From Pseudomonas sp. ATCC 13867 (lineage in GTDB: Bacteria; Pseudomonadota; Gammaproteobacteria; Pseudomonadales; Pseudomonadaceae), in assembly GCF_000349845.1 (NCBI RefSeq), contig NC_020829.1, positions 3,479,001-3,543,000 of the forward strand: a stretch of DNA of 64,000 nucleotides, given 5' to 3'. The notes beneath the pieces were generated by a model that saw only the letters and a list, made by a program, of their open reading frames with translations, made no database searches and was not told where the DNA came from. The position numbers and the translations under genes were made by a program. Shown piece by piece: positions 42,912 through 52,117 of this stretch. Numbering within the stretch: position 1 is the first letter of the stretch; every line of letters starts with the position of its first letter.

Positions 42912-43685
42912 GTGTCGCCACTCGTCATTACCGTCCTGGTCCTCGTCGGCATCGCCCTGCTGGTTGCCATCGGCTATATCAACCATCTGGTCGAGAACCG
43001 CAAGCTGGAACAGGCCCGGCAGAAGGCCGACCTGCTCGACCGCTGCCGGCGCTGTGCCGATATTTCCGAGTCCATGCCCGGCCAGTTCATGTCGCCGGCG
43101 TTGAAGCTGCTGCTCAGTCGTTTCGAGCTGAGCCTGGGTGAACGCCTGCTGACCGTCGACAAGCAGAATACCCAGATAAAGGAACGGATCGCCGAACTGC
43201 GCCCGCTCATCGCCCAGGGCGAATCCATTCCCGTGCGCAATGCGCCGCAGGCCATCCTCACCGAAGCCAAGGCCAAGGACGTCCGCTTCCTGTTCGAAGC
43301 GCTGCACGCCCAGCTCACCCGCTGCGCCCAGGACGGCCTGCTGCCGCGCAACGAAGCCCAGCAGTGGGTGAAGGAGATCCGCCACCTGCTTGCACTCCTC
43401 CATATAGAGTTCTTCGGCAACCTCGGCCAGCAAGCCCTGCAGCAGGGCCAGCCGGGGCAGGCGCGACTGGCCTTCGAGCGCGGCGCCCAATACCTGCGCA
43501 AACAGCAGGACATCGGCCGCTACCAGGCTCAGTTGCAACAGATGGAGAACCAGTTGGCCCGCGCCAACGCGATGGTGCTGGAAAATACCCAGCCCGCCGC
43601 CGACGAGAACAGCGCGCTGAACGATGGCCTCAAGGCCCTCGACGACGACGATCTGTGGAAGAAGAAGAACCTTTACGACGACTGA
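42912..43685 (+). CDS. Membrane-anchored coiled-coil protein (PA2820-like)
   Basis: 257 residues: one TM segment (about 3-22, 'LVITVLVLVGIALLVAIGYINHLVE'), then a helical cytoplasmic part ('LEQARQKADLLDRCRRCADISESMPGQFMSPALKLLLSRFELSLGERLL'), a TPR-like stretch ('GNLGQQALQQGQPGQARLAFERGAQYLRKQQDIGRYQAQLQQMENQLARAN') and an acidic/lysine tail 'DDDDLWKKKNLYDD'. Start is GTG 42912. Conserved in Pseudomonas next to these tRNA genes, as I recall; function unknown. Confidence 0.8.
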   Translation: MSPLVITVLVLVGIALLVAIGYINHLVENRKLEQARQKADLLDRCRRCADISESMPGQFMSPALKLLLSRFELSLGERLLTVDKQNTQIKERIAELRPLIAQGESIPVRNAPQAILTEAKAKDVRFLFEALHAQLTRCAQDGLLPRNEAQQWVKEIRHLLALLHIEFFGNLGQQALQQGQPGQARLAFERGAQYLRKQQDIGRYQAQLQQMENQLARANAMVLENTQPAADENSALNDGLKALDDDDLWKKKNLYDD

Positions 43686-43722
43686 CACGTCGAATCTGCA
43701 TACCTCGCCCCAGGAGCCCACC

Positions 43723-44385
43723 ATGAGCCTCGTAGTCTTCGGCGCCCCGCTCTCCCCGTTCGTTCGCAAAGTCCGCCTGTTCTGTGCCGAGAAAGGCCTG
43801 GACTACCAGTTGGAGAACGTCAATCCGTTCAACCAGCCCGACTGGTATCGCGAGCTCAATCCGCTGCGCCGGGTACCGGCGATCCGCGATGGCGACTTCA
43901 CCCTCGCCGACTCCAGCGTCATCTGCCATTACCTGGAAGACCGCGACCCGCAACGCACCGCGCTGTGCGGCGAGACTCCGCAGGCAAAGGCCCGCATCCG
44001 CTGGCTGGAGAAGTACGCCGACTACGAAGTCGCGCCGCTGGCCACCTTCACCGTCTTCCGCAACCGCCTGCTCAAGCCGCTGATGGGCAAGCCCTGCGAT
44101 GAAGACGCGGTAAAGGGCGCCATGCAGGAAAAACTGCCGGAGCATTTCGACTACCTGGAAAAATGCCTGGCCGCGAACGACTACTTCATCGACAACCGCT
44201 TCAGCCTCGCCGACATCGCCATTGCCAGCCAACTGGTGAACATGGGCCACGGCGGCGAGAAACTGGATACCCAGCGCTGGCCGGCACTGGCGGCGCACTT
44301 CGAGCGCATCGCCAGCCGTCCCACCCTGGCGGCCATCCTTGAAGGCGAGCAGCAGATCATCGCCAAGATCCTGGCCAAGCGCTGA
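43723..44385 (+). CDS. Glutathione S-transferase
   Basis: 220 residues. N-terminal thioredoxin fold 'LVVFGAPLSPFVRKVRLFCAEKGLDYQLENV' with Ser in 'PLSPFVRK' at the catalytic place, GSH-contacting 'RRVPAIRDGDFTLADSSVICHYLED', and helical C-terminus with the 'FSLADIAIASQLVN' N-capping box of GSTs. AGGAG precedes ATG 43723. 37 bases after the preceding gene, probably transcribed with it. Substrate unknown. Confidence 0.92.
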   Translation: MSLVVFGAPLSPFVRKVRLFCAEKGLDYQLENVNPFNQPDWYRELNPLRRVPAIRDGDFTLADSSVICHYLEDRDPQRTALCGETPQAKARIRWLEKYADYEVAPLATFTVFRNRLLKPLMGKPCDEDAVKGAMQEKLPEHFDYLEKCLAANDYFIDNRFSLADIAIASQLVNMGHGGEKLDTQRWPALAAHFERIASRPTLAAILEGEQQIIAKILAKR

Positions 44386-44510
44386 TCCATCCCTGGCAAG
44401 CCCGTAGGGTGGCGTGGAGCGAAGCGACACCCATCATGGCGGATATATTCACCGGTCAGGCCGGCGTGGGGTCGATTCGCGAGCACAGGAGGAAACTGGC
44501 AGCGCTCTTC

Positions 44511-44533
44511 GTAGGAGCGAGCTTGCTCGCGAA
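44511..44533 (+). repeat. Single REP element
   Basis: GTAGGAGCGAGCTTGCTCGC followed by GAAC, the same REP as elsewhere but without a proper inverted partner; a degenerate TTCGCGAGCA lies upstream at 44476. Confidence 0.8.
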
Positions 44534-44548
44534 CCCGGCCCTCGGAAA

Positions 44549-44578
44549 CGAAAAAAACGCCATTGCGGGGCTTTTTCG
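44549..44578 (-). terminator. Possible terminator of the fRMsr gene
   Basis: On the minus strand, CGAAAAAGCC and GGCGTTTTTTTCG can pair around a 7-base loop, ending in Ts. The GC part of the stem is short (GCC/GGC), so the call is tentative. Confidence 0.45.
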
Positions 44579-44590
44579 TTGGACCGGGGA

Positions 44591-45073
44591 TCAGCAGTCC
44601 GTCAGCCGCAGAAAAATCGCCACCAGACGCTCGATGCCAGCCTGGTCGGCTTCGCTGAAGCGACCGACCTTCGGGCTGTCCAGGTCCAGCACACCGATCA
44701 ACCGACCGTCCTTCACCAGCGGCACCACCAGCTCGCTGCTGGAGGCGCTGTCACAGGCGATATGGCCGGGGAAGGCATGCACGTCCTCGACCCGCTGGCT
44801 CTCCCGAGTACGCGCCGCCGCACCGCACACGCCCTTGCTGAACGGGATACGCACGCAGGCGACCTTGCCCTGGAACGGGCCGAGCACCAGTTCCTCGTTG
44901 CGGTTGAGGTAGAAGCCGGCCCAGTTAAGGTCCGTCAGTTCGTTGAACAGGAATGCCGAGAACTGCGCGGCGTTGGCGATGAAATCGCGCTCGTCGGCGA
45001 ACAGCGACTCCGCTTGCGCGGCCAGCAGCGCATATCCATCGAGGCCGGCGCCGGCCTGCTGCAGATCGATCAT
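44591..45073 (-). CDS. msrC: Free methionine-(R)-sulfoxide reductase (GAF fold)
   Basis: 160-residue GAF-domain enzyme that reduces free Met-R-sulfoxide with thioredoxin. The three conserved cysteines are present: Cys73 ('GKVACVRIPF'), Cys83 ('SKGVCGAAA') and Cys107 ('GHIACDSAS'), with 'GVLDLDSPKVGRFSEAD' at the end of the GAF fold. It overlaps the upstream ATPase gene by four bases. A second methionine sulfoxide reductase (msrB) lies 5 kb away in the same core block. Confidence 0.92.
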   Translation of the reverse strand: MIDLQQAGAGLDGYALLAAQAESLFADERDFIANAAQFSAFLFNELTDLNWAGFYLNRNEELVLGPFQGKVACVRIPFSKGVCGAAARTRESQRVEDVHAFPGHIACDSASSSELVVPLVKDGRLIGVLDLDSPKVGRFSEADQAGIERLVAIFLRLTDC

Positions 45074-45978
45074 GGGGTTTCTCCTTCCAGCAATTGGCGG
45101 CCCACCCAGTAGCGGGCGAATTGATAGGCACAGCGGCCATTGCGGTTGCCGCGTCCGAGTGCCCAGCGGATGGCCTCTTTCTCCAGTGCATCATCCCAGT
45201 GCCAGTAGACCAGGCCGGATTTCTGCGCCAGCGCATCGATCCAGTGGCGGACCACGCTCAGGAAGTGCTCCTGGGTGAAGGGATAGAAAGAGAGCCAAAG
45301 ACCGAAACGGTCGGACAGGGCGATCTTGTCCTCCACCGCTTCGTTGGGATGCAGCTCGCCGTCGATTATCTGCCAGTTCTCGTTGTCGCTCTGTTTTTCC
45401 GAGACCAGGTGACGGCGGTTCGAGGTGGCATACAGCAGCACGTTGTCCGGCGCCTGCTCCAGCGAGCCGTCGAGCACGCTCTTGAGCACGCGGTAGTCGC
45501 CCTCGCCGGCGTCGAACGACAGGTCGTCGCAGAACAGCACGAAGCGCTGCGGCAGACCGTGCAGTTGTTCGACCACCCGCGGCAGGTCGGCCAGGTGATC
45601 GCGCTCGATCTCGATCAGGCGCAGTCCCTCGCCGGCCAGCTCGGCCAGCAGCGCCCGCACCAGCGAGGACTTGCCGGTACCTCGCGCGCCCCACAGCAAG
45701 GCGTGGTTGGCCGGCCTGCCGGCCACGAACTGGCGAGTGTTGCGCGCCAGTTGGTCACGTTGGGTGTCGACACCCAGCAAGTCGCCCAGGCGCAGGTCGA
45801 GGCTGACCTCCAGCGGCTGCAGGTACCCGCTGCGCCCATCGCGGTGCCAGCGCGCGGCCAGGCTGCGCTGCCAGTCGACCGGCGCGCGCAAGGCCGGCAA
45901 CAAAGGCTCCAGACGCGCAAGCACCGATTCGGCGCGCGCGAGAAAATCGTTCAGACGGGAATCCACGCTGATCTCCAC
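45070..45978 (-). CDS. DUF815 family AAA ATPase
   Basis: 302 residues. Walker A 'LLWGARGTGKSSLVRALL', Walker B 'RFVLFCDDLSFD', sensor 'NVLLYATSNRRHLV', and a C-terminal winged/helical lid ending 'GRNGRCAYQFARYWVGRQLLEGE'. This is the DUF815 group of MoxR-like or DnaA-like P-loop proteins, of unknown substrate. It overlaps msrC by four bases and lies divergent from sagS, 99 bases away. Confidence 0.9.
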   Translation of the reverse strand: MEISVDSRLNDFLARAESVLARLEPLLPALRAPVDWQRSLAARWHRDGRSGYLQPLEVSLDLRLGDLLGVDTQRDQLARNTRQFVAGRPANHALLWGARGTGKSSLVRALLAELAGEGLRLIEIERDHLADLPRVVEQLHGLPQRFVLFCDDLSFDAGEGDYRVLKSVLDGSLEQAPDNVLLYATSNRRHLVSEKQSDNENWQIIDGELHPNEAVEDKIALSDRFGLWLSFYPFTQEHFLSVVRHWIDALAQKSGLVYWHWDDALEKEAIRWALGRGNRNGRCAYQFARYWVGRQLLEGETP

Positions 45979-46077
45979 GGATCGTTCGAAGTTGGGCGGC
46001 AGGCCATGCCGACAGACGGTGCCGATGGGCTATGCTACGCCGCAGAAAAGCTCTCGCGAGGCGACGCTCCGCACTCC

Positions 46078-48399
46078 ATGGATATTGCGCTTACCCATCG
46101 CCTCTCGTTCAAGCAGGCCAGCCTGACCGTGCTGGTGGCGTTCCTGCTGGGGACGCTGCTCAGCCTTGTCCAGGTTGCCGTCGATTATGCCAGCCAGGAC
46201 GCCTCCATCAACCGCGAAGTGCGCGCCCTGTTGGACGTCAGCCACAACCCCGCCGCGCGCATCGCCTACAACATCGACGCCGAACTGGCCCAGGAACTGG
46301 TGGTCGGCCTGCTGCGCTCGCCGGCGGTGATCCGCGCCGAGATCATCGACAACGCCGGCACGCCCCTGGCCAGTGCCAGCCGGCCGCTTGCCGAAAGCCA
46401 TCTGCGCGAGTTGAGCGACTTCCTCTTCGGCGAACAGCGCAGTTACGAAGAGCCGCTGTTCGTCGATCACGCCCCCAGCGAATCCCTCGGCGTGCTGCGC
46501 CTGGAGATCGACACCTTCGTGTTCGGCAACGACTTCCTGCGCCGCGCCGGCATGACCTTCATTTCCGGCTTCATCCGCAGCCTGCTGCTGTCGCTGATCC
46601 TGCTGGTGCTGTTCTACGCGCTGCTGACCAAGCCGCTGGTGAGCCTGATCGACGTCCTCAGCCGCCACGACCCGCGTTCGCCCTCGCGCCTGCGCCTGCC
46701 CTATCCACACGGCCACGAACGCGACGAGATCGGCGTGCTGGTGGAGGTCACCAACCGCCAGCTCAACCGTATCTCGGTGGAAATGGAGCAGCGCCGCGAG
46801 GCCGAGGACCGGTTGACCCAGTACCTGGAAGAACTGGAAAGCATCGTCGCCGCCCGTACCGCCGAGCTGAAGGCGGCGAACGCACGCCTCACCCTGTCCA
46901 ACCAGGAGCTGGAGCAGGCCCGGCAGACCGCCCTGGCGATGGCCCAGGCGCGCGGCAGCTTCCTCGCCAACATGAGCCATGAGATCCGCACCCCGCTCAA
47001 CGGCCTGCTGGGCATGCTCGGCCTGGCGCTGGACGGCCCGCTGACCACCGAACAGCGCCAGCAGCTGTCCATCGCCCATGACTCGGGCAAGGTGCTGCTG
47101 GAATTGCTCAACGACGTGCTCGACCTGTCCAAGTTCGAGGCCGGCCAGTTGGAGCTGGAGCAGATCCCCTTCGACCTGGGCACCCTGGTGGAGGACACCG
47201 CCAGCCTGCTGTCGCAGAACGCCTCGCCCGCGGTGGAACTCACCTGCCTGGTCAGCCCGCGCTTGCCGGCGCAGCTTTCGGGCGACCCGACGCGGGTGCG
47301 CCAGGTGGTCAGCAACCTGCTGTCCAATGCCCTCAAGTTCACCCGCCTGGGCCGCGTCGATGTCAATGTCGAGCCGCATGGCGATGGCGTACGCATCAGC
47401 GTGCGCGACACCGGCATCGGTATCGCGCCCGAGGCCCTGCAGAAGATTTTCCAACCCTTCACCCAGGCCGACGCCGGCATCGCCCGCCAGTATGGCGGCA
47501 CCGGCCTTGGCCTGGCGCTGACACGCAAGCTGTGCGACGCCATGAAGGGCGAGCTGGTGGTCAAGTCCGAACCCGGGTTTGGCAGCGAGTTCATCGCTAC
47601 CCTGCCCCTTCCGGCGCTGGAGCCCGCCCCGCCGCCACCGCCCCTGAGCGGCCGGCTGATCGTGCAATGCGCCGCCAGCAGCGGCCTGGCCGCACTGCTG
47701 GAACGCTGGCTGCCGCACTGGAATATCGAGTACCGGCGCCTGGACATCGACGCGAGCCTGGCCGGCATGGAACTGGATGCGCTGCTTTCGGACTGCCCGG
47801 ACTGCCTGATCACCCTGCGCCGGCACCTGGCCAAGCCGGTCCTGCTGGTCACCGCCTACGGCAACTTCCTCGAACAGCCGCTGGCGCAACGCCTGGCGCC
47901 CCTGCGCCAACTGGCCCGGCCGCTGTCACGGACGGTGCTCTACCAGGCGCTCAGACAGGCGTTCGAGCATCAGCCGCTGCCGGCCTCCAGCGAGGCCGAC
48001 GCCACACGCGCGGAGCAGTTCTCGGCGCGGGTGCTGCTGGTGGAGGACAACCCGGTCAACCAACTGGTGGCCAAGGGGCTGCTGCAGAAGCTCGGCTGCG
48101 TCGTGGCCGTCGCCGCCAACGGGGAAGAGGCGCTCGCCCAACTGGGCGATGGCACCTTCGATCTGGTACTGATGGACTGCAACATGCCGGTACTGGATGG
48201 CTACCAGGCCACCCAGGCGATCCGCGAAAGCGGGCGCTGGCCGGGTCTGCCGATCATCGCCCTGACCGCCAACGCCCTGCCGGACGAACGCGAGCGCTGC
48301 CGCGCCGCCGGCATGGACGACTACCTGGCCAAACCCTTCCACCGTGACGAACTGGCGGAAATCCTGGAGCGCTGGGTGGATCACCGCCCGCGCGGTTGA
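46078..48399 (+). CDS. sagS: Hybrid sensor histidine kinase SagS
   Basis: 773 residues: TM1 (about 15-36), periplasmic HmsP-like domain (about 40-155), TM2 (about 160-185), HAMP-like and coiled-coil linker, HisKA with His301 ('FLANMSHEIRTPLNG'), HATPase ('NLLSNALKFT', 'DTGIGIAPEAL', 'GGTGLGLAL'), a degenerate pseudo-receiver-like stretch (about 525-625) and a C-terminal receiver with Asp700 ('LVLMDCNMP'). Gene order and architecture match PAO1 SagS (PA2824), which steers the shift to biofilm growth and drug tolerance through BfiSR and HptB. Start chosen at MDIALTHRLS. Confidence 0.9.
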   Translation: MDIALTHRLSFKQASLTVLVAFLLGTLLSLVQVAVDYASQDASINREVRALLDVSHNPAARIAYNIDAELAQELVVGLLRSPAVIRAEIIDNAGTPLASASRPLAESHLRELSDFLFGEQRSYEEPLFVDHAPSESLGVLRLEIDTFVFGNDFLRRAGMTFISGFIRSLLLSLILLVLFYALLTKPLVSLIDVLSRHDPRSPSRLRLPYPHGHERDEIGVLVEVTNRQLNRISVEMEQRREAEDRLTQYLEELESIVAARTAELKAANARLTLSNQELEQARQTALAMAQARGSFLANMSHEIRTPLNGLLGMLGLALDGPLTTEQRQQLSIAHDSGKVLLELLNDVLDLSKFEAGQLELEQIPFDLGTLVEDTASLLSQNASPAVELTCLVSPRLPAQLSGDPTRVRQVVSNLLSNALKFTRLGRVDVNVEPHGDGVRISVRDTGIGIAPEALQKIFQPFTQADAGIARQYGGTGLGLALTRKLCDAMKGELVVKSEPGFGSEFIATLPLPALEPAPPPPPLSGRLIVQCAASSGLAALLERWLPHWNIEYRRLDIDASLAGMELDALLSDCPDCLITLRRHLAKPVLLVTAYGNFLEQPLAQRLAPLRQLARPLSRTVLYQALRQAFEHQPLPASSEADATRAEQFSARVLLVEDNPVNQLVAKGLLQKLGCVVAVAANGEEALAQLGDGTFDLVLMDCNMPVLDGYQATQAIRESGRWPGLPIIALTANALPDERERCRAAGMDDYLAKPFHRDELAEILERWVDHRPRG

Positions 48400-48401
48400 G
48401 C

Positions 48402-48872
48402 TCAGCCGTCCAGCCTCGCCAACTGCAACAGCAATGAATCCAGTTGCTCGCGCAGGCCGTCGGAGGCGCTCAGATCCAAGCCGCTGCGGCACAGCAGGTC
48501 TTCACGCAACGGCAGCACCTTGTCACGCAGTGCGTCGCCCGCCGGGGTCAGCCGAAGGTGCACTTCCCGCTCGTCGTGCCGCGCCCGGCGGCGCTCGACC
48601 AGTCCCAACTGCTCCAGGCGCTTGAGCAACGGCGTCAGGGTGCCGGAATCGAGCATCAGCCGCTCGCCCAGCGCCTTCACCGAGGGTTGCTCCGGCGGCT
48701 CGGCCTGCCACTCCCAGAGCACCAGCATCGCCAGGTACTGCGGGTAGGTCAGGCCAAGCGCCTCGAGCATCGGCCGGTAGCCACGGATCACCGCGCGCGA
48801 CACCGCGTACAGGCGGAAGCACAGCTGGTTGTCCAGCAACAGCTCCGGCTGCAGAACTGCCGAATCCTTCAT
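48402..48872 (-). CDS. ospR: MarR/OhrR-type peroxide regulator OspR
   Basis: 156-residue winged-helix repressor of the OhrR class. Reactive Cys18 lies in 'LLLDNQLCFRLYAVSR' and a second Cys128 near the C-terminus ('REDLLCRSG') allows 2-Cys sensing. HTH/wing: 'SVKALGERLMLDSGTLTPLLKRLEQLGLVERRRARHDEREVHLRLT'. Its ATG shares one base with the gpx stop, so the regulator is coupled to the peroxidase it should control. The 32-bp palindrome upstream of gpx is the likely operator (autoregulation). Confidence 0.92.
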   Translation of the reverse strand: MKDSAVLQPELLLDNQLCFRLYAVSRAVIRGYRPMLEALGLTYPQYLAMLVLWEWQAEPPEQPSVKALGERLMLDSGTLTPLLKRLEQLGLVERRRARHDEREVHLRLTPAGDALRDKVLPLREDLLCRSGLDLSASDGLREQLDSLLLQLARLDG

Positions 48873-49354
48873 CACAGCAGCGCTTCGATCTCGGCGCAGA
48901 GCTGTTCCGGCTTGGTGGTCGGGGCGAAGCGCTTGATGACCTTGCCGTCCTTGCCGATCAGGAACTTGGTGAAGTTCCACTTGATGCCCTGGCTACCCAG
49001 CAGGCCCGGCGCGCGTTGCTTGAGTTGCACGTAGAGCGGATGGGCGGCGGCGCCGTTGACGTCGATCTTCTTGAACAGCGGGAAGCTGACGCCGAAGTTC
49101 AGCTCGCAGAACTGCGAGATCTCCCCTTCATTGCCCGGCTCCTGCTTGCCGAACTGGTTGCAGGGAAAGCCAAGCACCACCAGGCCCTTGTCCTTGTAGC
49201 GGCGCCACAGCGTTTCCAGCCCCTGGTACTGCGGAGTGAAGCCGCACTGGCTGGCGGTGTTCACCACCAGCAGCGCCTTGCCGCCGAAATCGGCGAGGGT
49301 TTTCCGTTCGCCCTTGATGGTGGTCACGGGAATGTTCAGCAGTGCGTCGCTCAT
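48872..49354 (-). CDS. Glutathione peroxidase family (thiol peroxidase)
   Basis: 160 residues with the GPx thioredoxin fold: peroxidatic Cys37 in 'VVNTASQCGFTPQY', Cys65 and Gln in 'LGFPCNQFGKQEPG', Trp in 'IKWNFTKFLIGKDG'. Cys in place of Sec and the loop size suggest a thioredoxin-dependent peroxidase. Start at MSDALLN. It is the first gene of the gpx-ospR pair with a long palindrome 42 bases upstream. Confidence 0.94.
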   Translation of the reverse strand: MSDALLNIPVTTIKGERKTLADFGGKALLVVNTASQCGFTPQYQGLETLWRRYKDKGLVVLGFPCNQFGKQEPGNEGEISQFCELNFGVSFPLFKKIDVNGAAAHPLYVQLKQRAPGLLGSQGIKWNFTKFLIGKDGKVIKRFAPTTKPEQLCAEIEALL

Positions 49355-49395
49355 CGTGAATGGCTCCGGCGGAAAGTGGGAACTCAAAGAATAGT

Positions 49396-49427
49396 GACCA
49401 ATTGAATTGTGCACAATTCAATTGGTC
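49396..49427. promoter_or_regulatory. Perfect 32-bp palindrome, candidate OspR operator
   Basis: Each half reads GACCAATTGAATTGTG; the two halves are exact inverse complements with no spacer. AT-rich palindromes of this kind are bound by MarR/OhrR dimers, and the core ATTGTGCACAAT is especially symmetric. It lies 42 bases ahead of the gpx start. The outer arms could allow two dimers to bind. Confidence 0.8.
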
Positions 49428-49467
49428 GCGAATCATCCAGTGAATGGCGACACATCAGGGATCTCCT

Positions 49468-49544
49468 GCAGGAGCGAGCTTGCTCGCGAACAAGGTTCCC
49501 GGGGATAACGGAGCTGGGCTGTTCGCGAGCAAGCTCGCTCCTAC
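49468..49544. repeat. REP doublet (REPIN-like)
   Basis: Inverted pair TGCAGGAGCGAGCTTGCTCG ... GCGAGCAAGCTCGCTCCTAC between the gpx promoter and the 3' end of msrB. Confidence 0.88.
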
Positions 49545-49551
49545 GAAGAGC

Positions 49552-49587
49552 CCCAAGAACAGGCCCGCTCGGTGGCGGGCCTTGGGG
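49552..49587 (-). terminator. Hairpin after msrB
   Basis: AGGCCCGC (49561-49568) pairs with GCGGGCCT (49575-49582); CCCCA and TGGGG outside can extend the stem. It lies directly after the msrB stop and lacks a T-run, so termination is probable but not certain. Confidence 0.6.
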
Positions 49588-49983
49588 TCACTCCTTGGGT
49601 ACCAGCTTCAAGGATGCCGAATTGATGCAGTAGCGCAGCCCGGTCGGCCGCGGGCCGTCGGGAAAGACGTGGCCCAGGTGCGCATCGCACTTGCCGCAGC
49701 GCACTTCGATGCGCTGCATGCCGTGGCTGAAGTCTTCCAGCTCCTTGACCACCTCGCCGTTCACCGGCTGGAAGTAGCTTGGCCAGCCGCTGCCCGAGTC
49801 GTATTTGGCGTCGGAGTCGAACAACGCGGTGCCGCAGCACACGCAGTGGTAGATGCCGGGAGTCTTGGTGTCGTGGTATTCGCCGGTGAAGGCGCGCTCG
49901 GTACCGCCCAGGCGGCAGATATGAAACTGCTCGTCGGTGAGCTCGTCACGCCAGGAATCCAGGGGCTTTTCCAGCTTTTCCAT
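49588..49983 (-). CDS. msrB: Peptide methionine-(R)-S-oxide reductase
   Basis: 131 residues. Zinc-binding CxxC pairs are present (Cys47/Cys50 in '[11 protein letters not shown]' and Cys96/Cys99 in '[15 protein letters not shown]') and the catalytic Cys119 in '[10 protein letters not shown]'; 'SGSGWPSYF' forms the Met-sulfoxide pocket. Cytoplasmic, with no signal peptide. It repairs oxidised protein methionine and sits in an oxidative-stress block with gpx and ospR, but has its own promoter region, divergent from alaA. Confidence 0.95.
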   Translation of the reverse strand: MEKLEKPLDSWRDELTDEQFHICRLGGTERAFTGEYHDTKTPGIYHCVCCGTALFDSDAKYDSGSGWPSYFQPVNGEVVKELEDFSHGMQRIEVRCGKCDAHLGHVFPDGPRPTGLRYCINSASLKLVPKE

Positions 49984-50274
49984 CGATCTGCCTCCATAAA
50001 CGAAAAAATGCCCGATCCCGCTCTTTTCCGCGAATCGGGCCGCACGTATGATGCGCGTGGTTAACGTCAGGTTCAGAATCTGCCGCACAGAGACATTCTC
50101 GCGATATAAAAGCCTTAAAAACTCTACTTTTTCGAGAAATCCACTGTTTTCCTGTCGATTTTTAGTGTCGACGCCAGGGAAAAGCACTTCCGAACCGATC
50201 ATTTGACGCCAGTCTGTCACCCGCGTTACAGCCTGCCAAGTCGCCGGCCGCGGACTATTTTGGAATCCCAGATC

Positions 50275-51486
50275 ATGCAGGTCACCAAATCGAACAAGCT
50301 CGCCAACGTCTGCTACGACATTCGCGGGCCCGTGCTCAAGCACGCCAAGCGCCTGGAAGAGGAAGGCCACCGCATCCTCAAGCTGAACATCGGCAACCCG
50401 GCGCCGTTCGGTTTCGAGGCGCCGGACGAAATCCTTCAGGACGTCATCCGCAACCTGCCGACCGCCCAGGGCTACAGCGACTCCAAGGGCCTGTTCAGCG
50501 CGCGCAAGGCGGTCATGCAGTACTACCAGCAGAAGCAGGTGGAAGGCGTCGGCATCGAGGACATCTACCTGGGCAACGGCGTGTCCGAGCTGATCGTGAT
50601 GGCCCTGCAGGCGCTGCTCAACAACGGCGACGAAGTGCTGATCCCGGCGCCCGACTACCCGCTGTGGACCGCCTCCGTGGCCCTGGCTGGCGGCAAGCCG
50701 GTGCACTACCTGTGCGACGAGCAGGCCGGCTGGTTCCCCGACATCGCCGACATGAAGGCGAAGATCACCAGCAACACCAAGGCCCTGGTGCTGATCAACC
50801 CGAACAACCCGACCGGCGCGGTCTATTCGAAGGAAGTGCTGCAGGACATCGTCGAACTGGCGCGCCAGCACAACCTGGTGATCTTCTCCGACGAGATCTA
50901 CGACAAGATCCTTTACGACGAGGCCCAGCACATCTCCACCGCCTCCCTGGCGCCCGACGTGCTCTGCCTGACCTTCAACGGCCTGTCCAAGTCCTACCGC
51001 GTGGCCGGCTTCCGTTCCGGCTGGATCGCCATTTCCGGCCCCAAGCACAAGGCGCAGAGCTACATCGAGGGCCTGGATATCCTGGCCAACATGCGCCTGT
51101 GCGCCAACGTGCCGAGCCAGCACGCGATCCAGACTGCGCTGGGCGGCTACCAGAGCATCAACGACCTGGTCCTGCCCGGCGGGCGCCTGCTGGAACAGCG
51201 CAACCGCGCCTGGGAGCTGCTCAACGACATCCCCGGCGTCAGTTGTGTGAAACCGATGGGCGCGCTCTATGCGTTTCCGCGCATCGACCCGAAGGTCTGC
51301 CCGATCCACAACGACGAGAAATTCGTCCTCGACCTGCTGCTTTCCGAGAAGCTGCTCATCGTTCAGGGAACCGCCTTCAACTGGCCCTGGCCGGATCACT
51401 TCCGGGTGGTTACCCTGCCCCGTCTCGATGACCTGGAACAGGCCATCGGACGCATCGGCAACTTCCTGAAAGCCTACCGCCAATAA
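50275..51486 (+). CDS. alaA: Alanine-synthesising aminotransferase AlaA
   Basis: 403-residue class I (fold type I) PLP aminotransferase making alanine from pyruvate and glutamate. PLP lysine Lys239 lies in '[17 protein letters not shown]'; also '[13 protein letters not shown]' and '[13 protein letters not shown]'. The N-terminus '[49 protein letters not shown]' is the AlaA signature. Start at 50275; the frame opens further upstream without a ribosome site. Confidence 0.93.
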   Translation: MQVTKSNKLANVCYDIRGPVLKHAKRLEEEGHRILKLNIGNPAPFGFEAPDEILQDVIRNLPTAQGYSDSKGLFSARKAVMQYYQQKQVEGVGIEDIYLGNGVSELIVMALQALLNNGDEVLIPAPDYPLWTASVALAGGKPVHYLCDEQAGWFPDIADMKAKITSNTKALVLINPNNPTGAVYSKEVLQDIVELARQHNLVIFSDEIYDKILYDEAQHISTASLAPDVLCLTFNGLSKSYRVAGFRSGWIAISGPKHKAQSYIEGLDILANMRLCANVPSQHAIQTALGGYQSINDLVLPGGRLLEQRNRAWELLNDIPGVSCVKPMGALYAFPRIDPKVCPIHNDEKFVLDLLLSEKLLIVQGTAFNWPWPDHFRVVTLPRLDDLEQAIGRIGNFLKAYRQ

Positions 51487-51514
51487 ATCATCGCCAGTGA
51501 ATCCCAGCGCATAA

Positions 51515-51967
51515 ATGGACCTGCAGATCGACGACTTCTACAAGGATGCCGCTTCCGGCCTGCTGATGCTCTACCAGGCCTTCCCGCGCAAGATCGCCCT
51601 CTACATCGAGGACCTGATCGGCCGGGAAGAGCCCGACGAGTTCGGCCTGCCCAGCACCCGCCACCAGAGTTGCCTGGGCGCGTTGCTGTGGCTGGCCGAG
51701 GAAGGCTACCTGCGCTTCGACGCAACCATTCGTTACGAAGCGCTGGACCAGGCCGTACTCAGCGAAAAAGCCTTCCTCCGCCTGACCCGCATCGTCCCCC
51801 ACGCGGTACGACCCAGCGACGACCTGCCGCCCAGCGTGCGCCGCGACCAGGCTTCCCTGGCCAACCAGCTGCGCGAAGCCCTCGCCAGTCGTCACAGTGA
51901 CCGCATCGCCCGCTTGACCCGTCTACTCTTCGAAAGTGACCTCGGGCGCCCAAGCGACACAGTTTGA
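51515..51967 (+). CDS. Conserved hypothetical protein (PA2829-like)
   Basis: 150 residues, cytoplasmic, mixed alpha/beta; '[42 protein letters not shown]' suggests a winged-helix-like fold, but no known domain is certain. It begins 28 bases after alaA and probably shares its transcript. Function unknown. Confidence 0.75.
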   Translation: MDLQIDDFYKDAASGLLMLYQAFPRKIALYIEDLIGREEPDEFGLPSTRHQSCLGALLWLAEEGYLRFDATIRYEALDQAVLSEKAFLRLTRIVPHAVRPSDDLPPSVRRDQASLANQLREALASRHSDRIARLTRLLFESDLGRPSDTV

Positions 51968-52117
51968 AATAGTCCCCGAGTTGAATCACCTCGGGGGCAA
52001 CCGTATATACCCCGCATACTATTCAGCGATCCTGGGCCCTGCTGTGCCCGGCGATCCGGAAAGCCGCGCTCCCAAGCGGTTTTCCCCTAATCCAGCCGTG
52101 AGGAGAAGCTTTACGCC

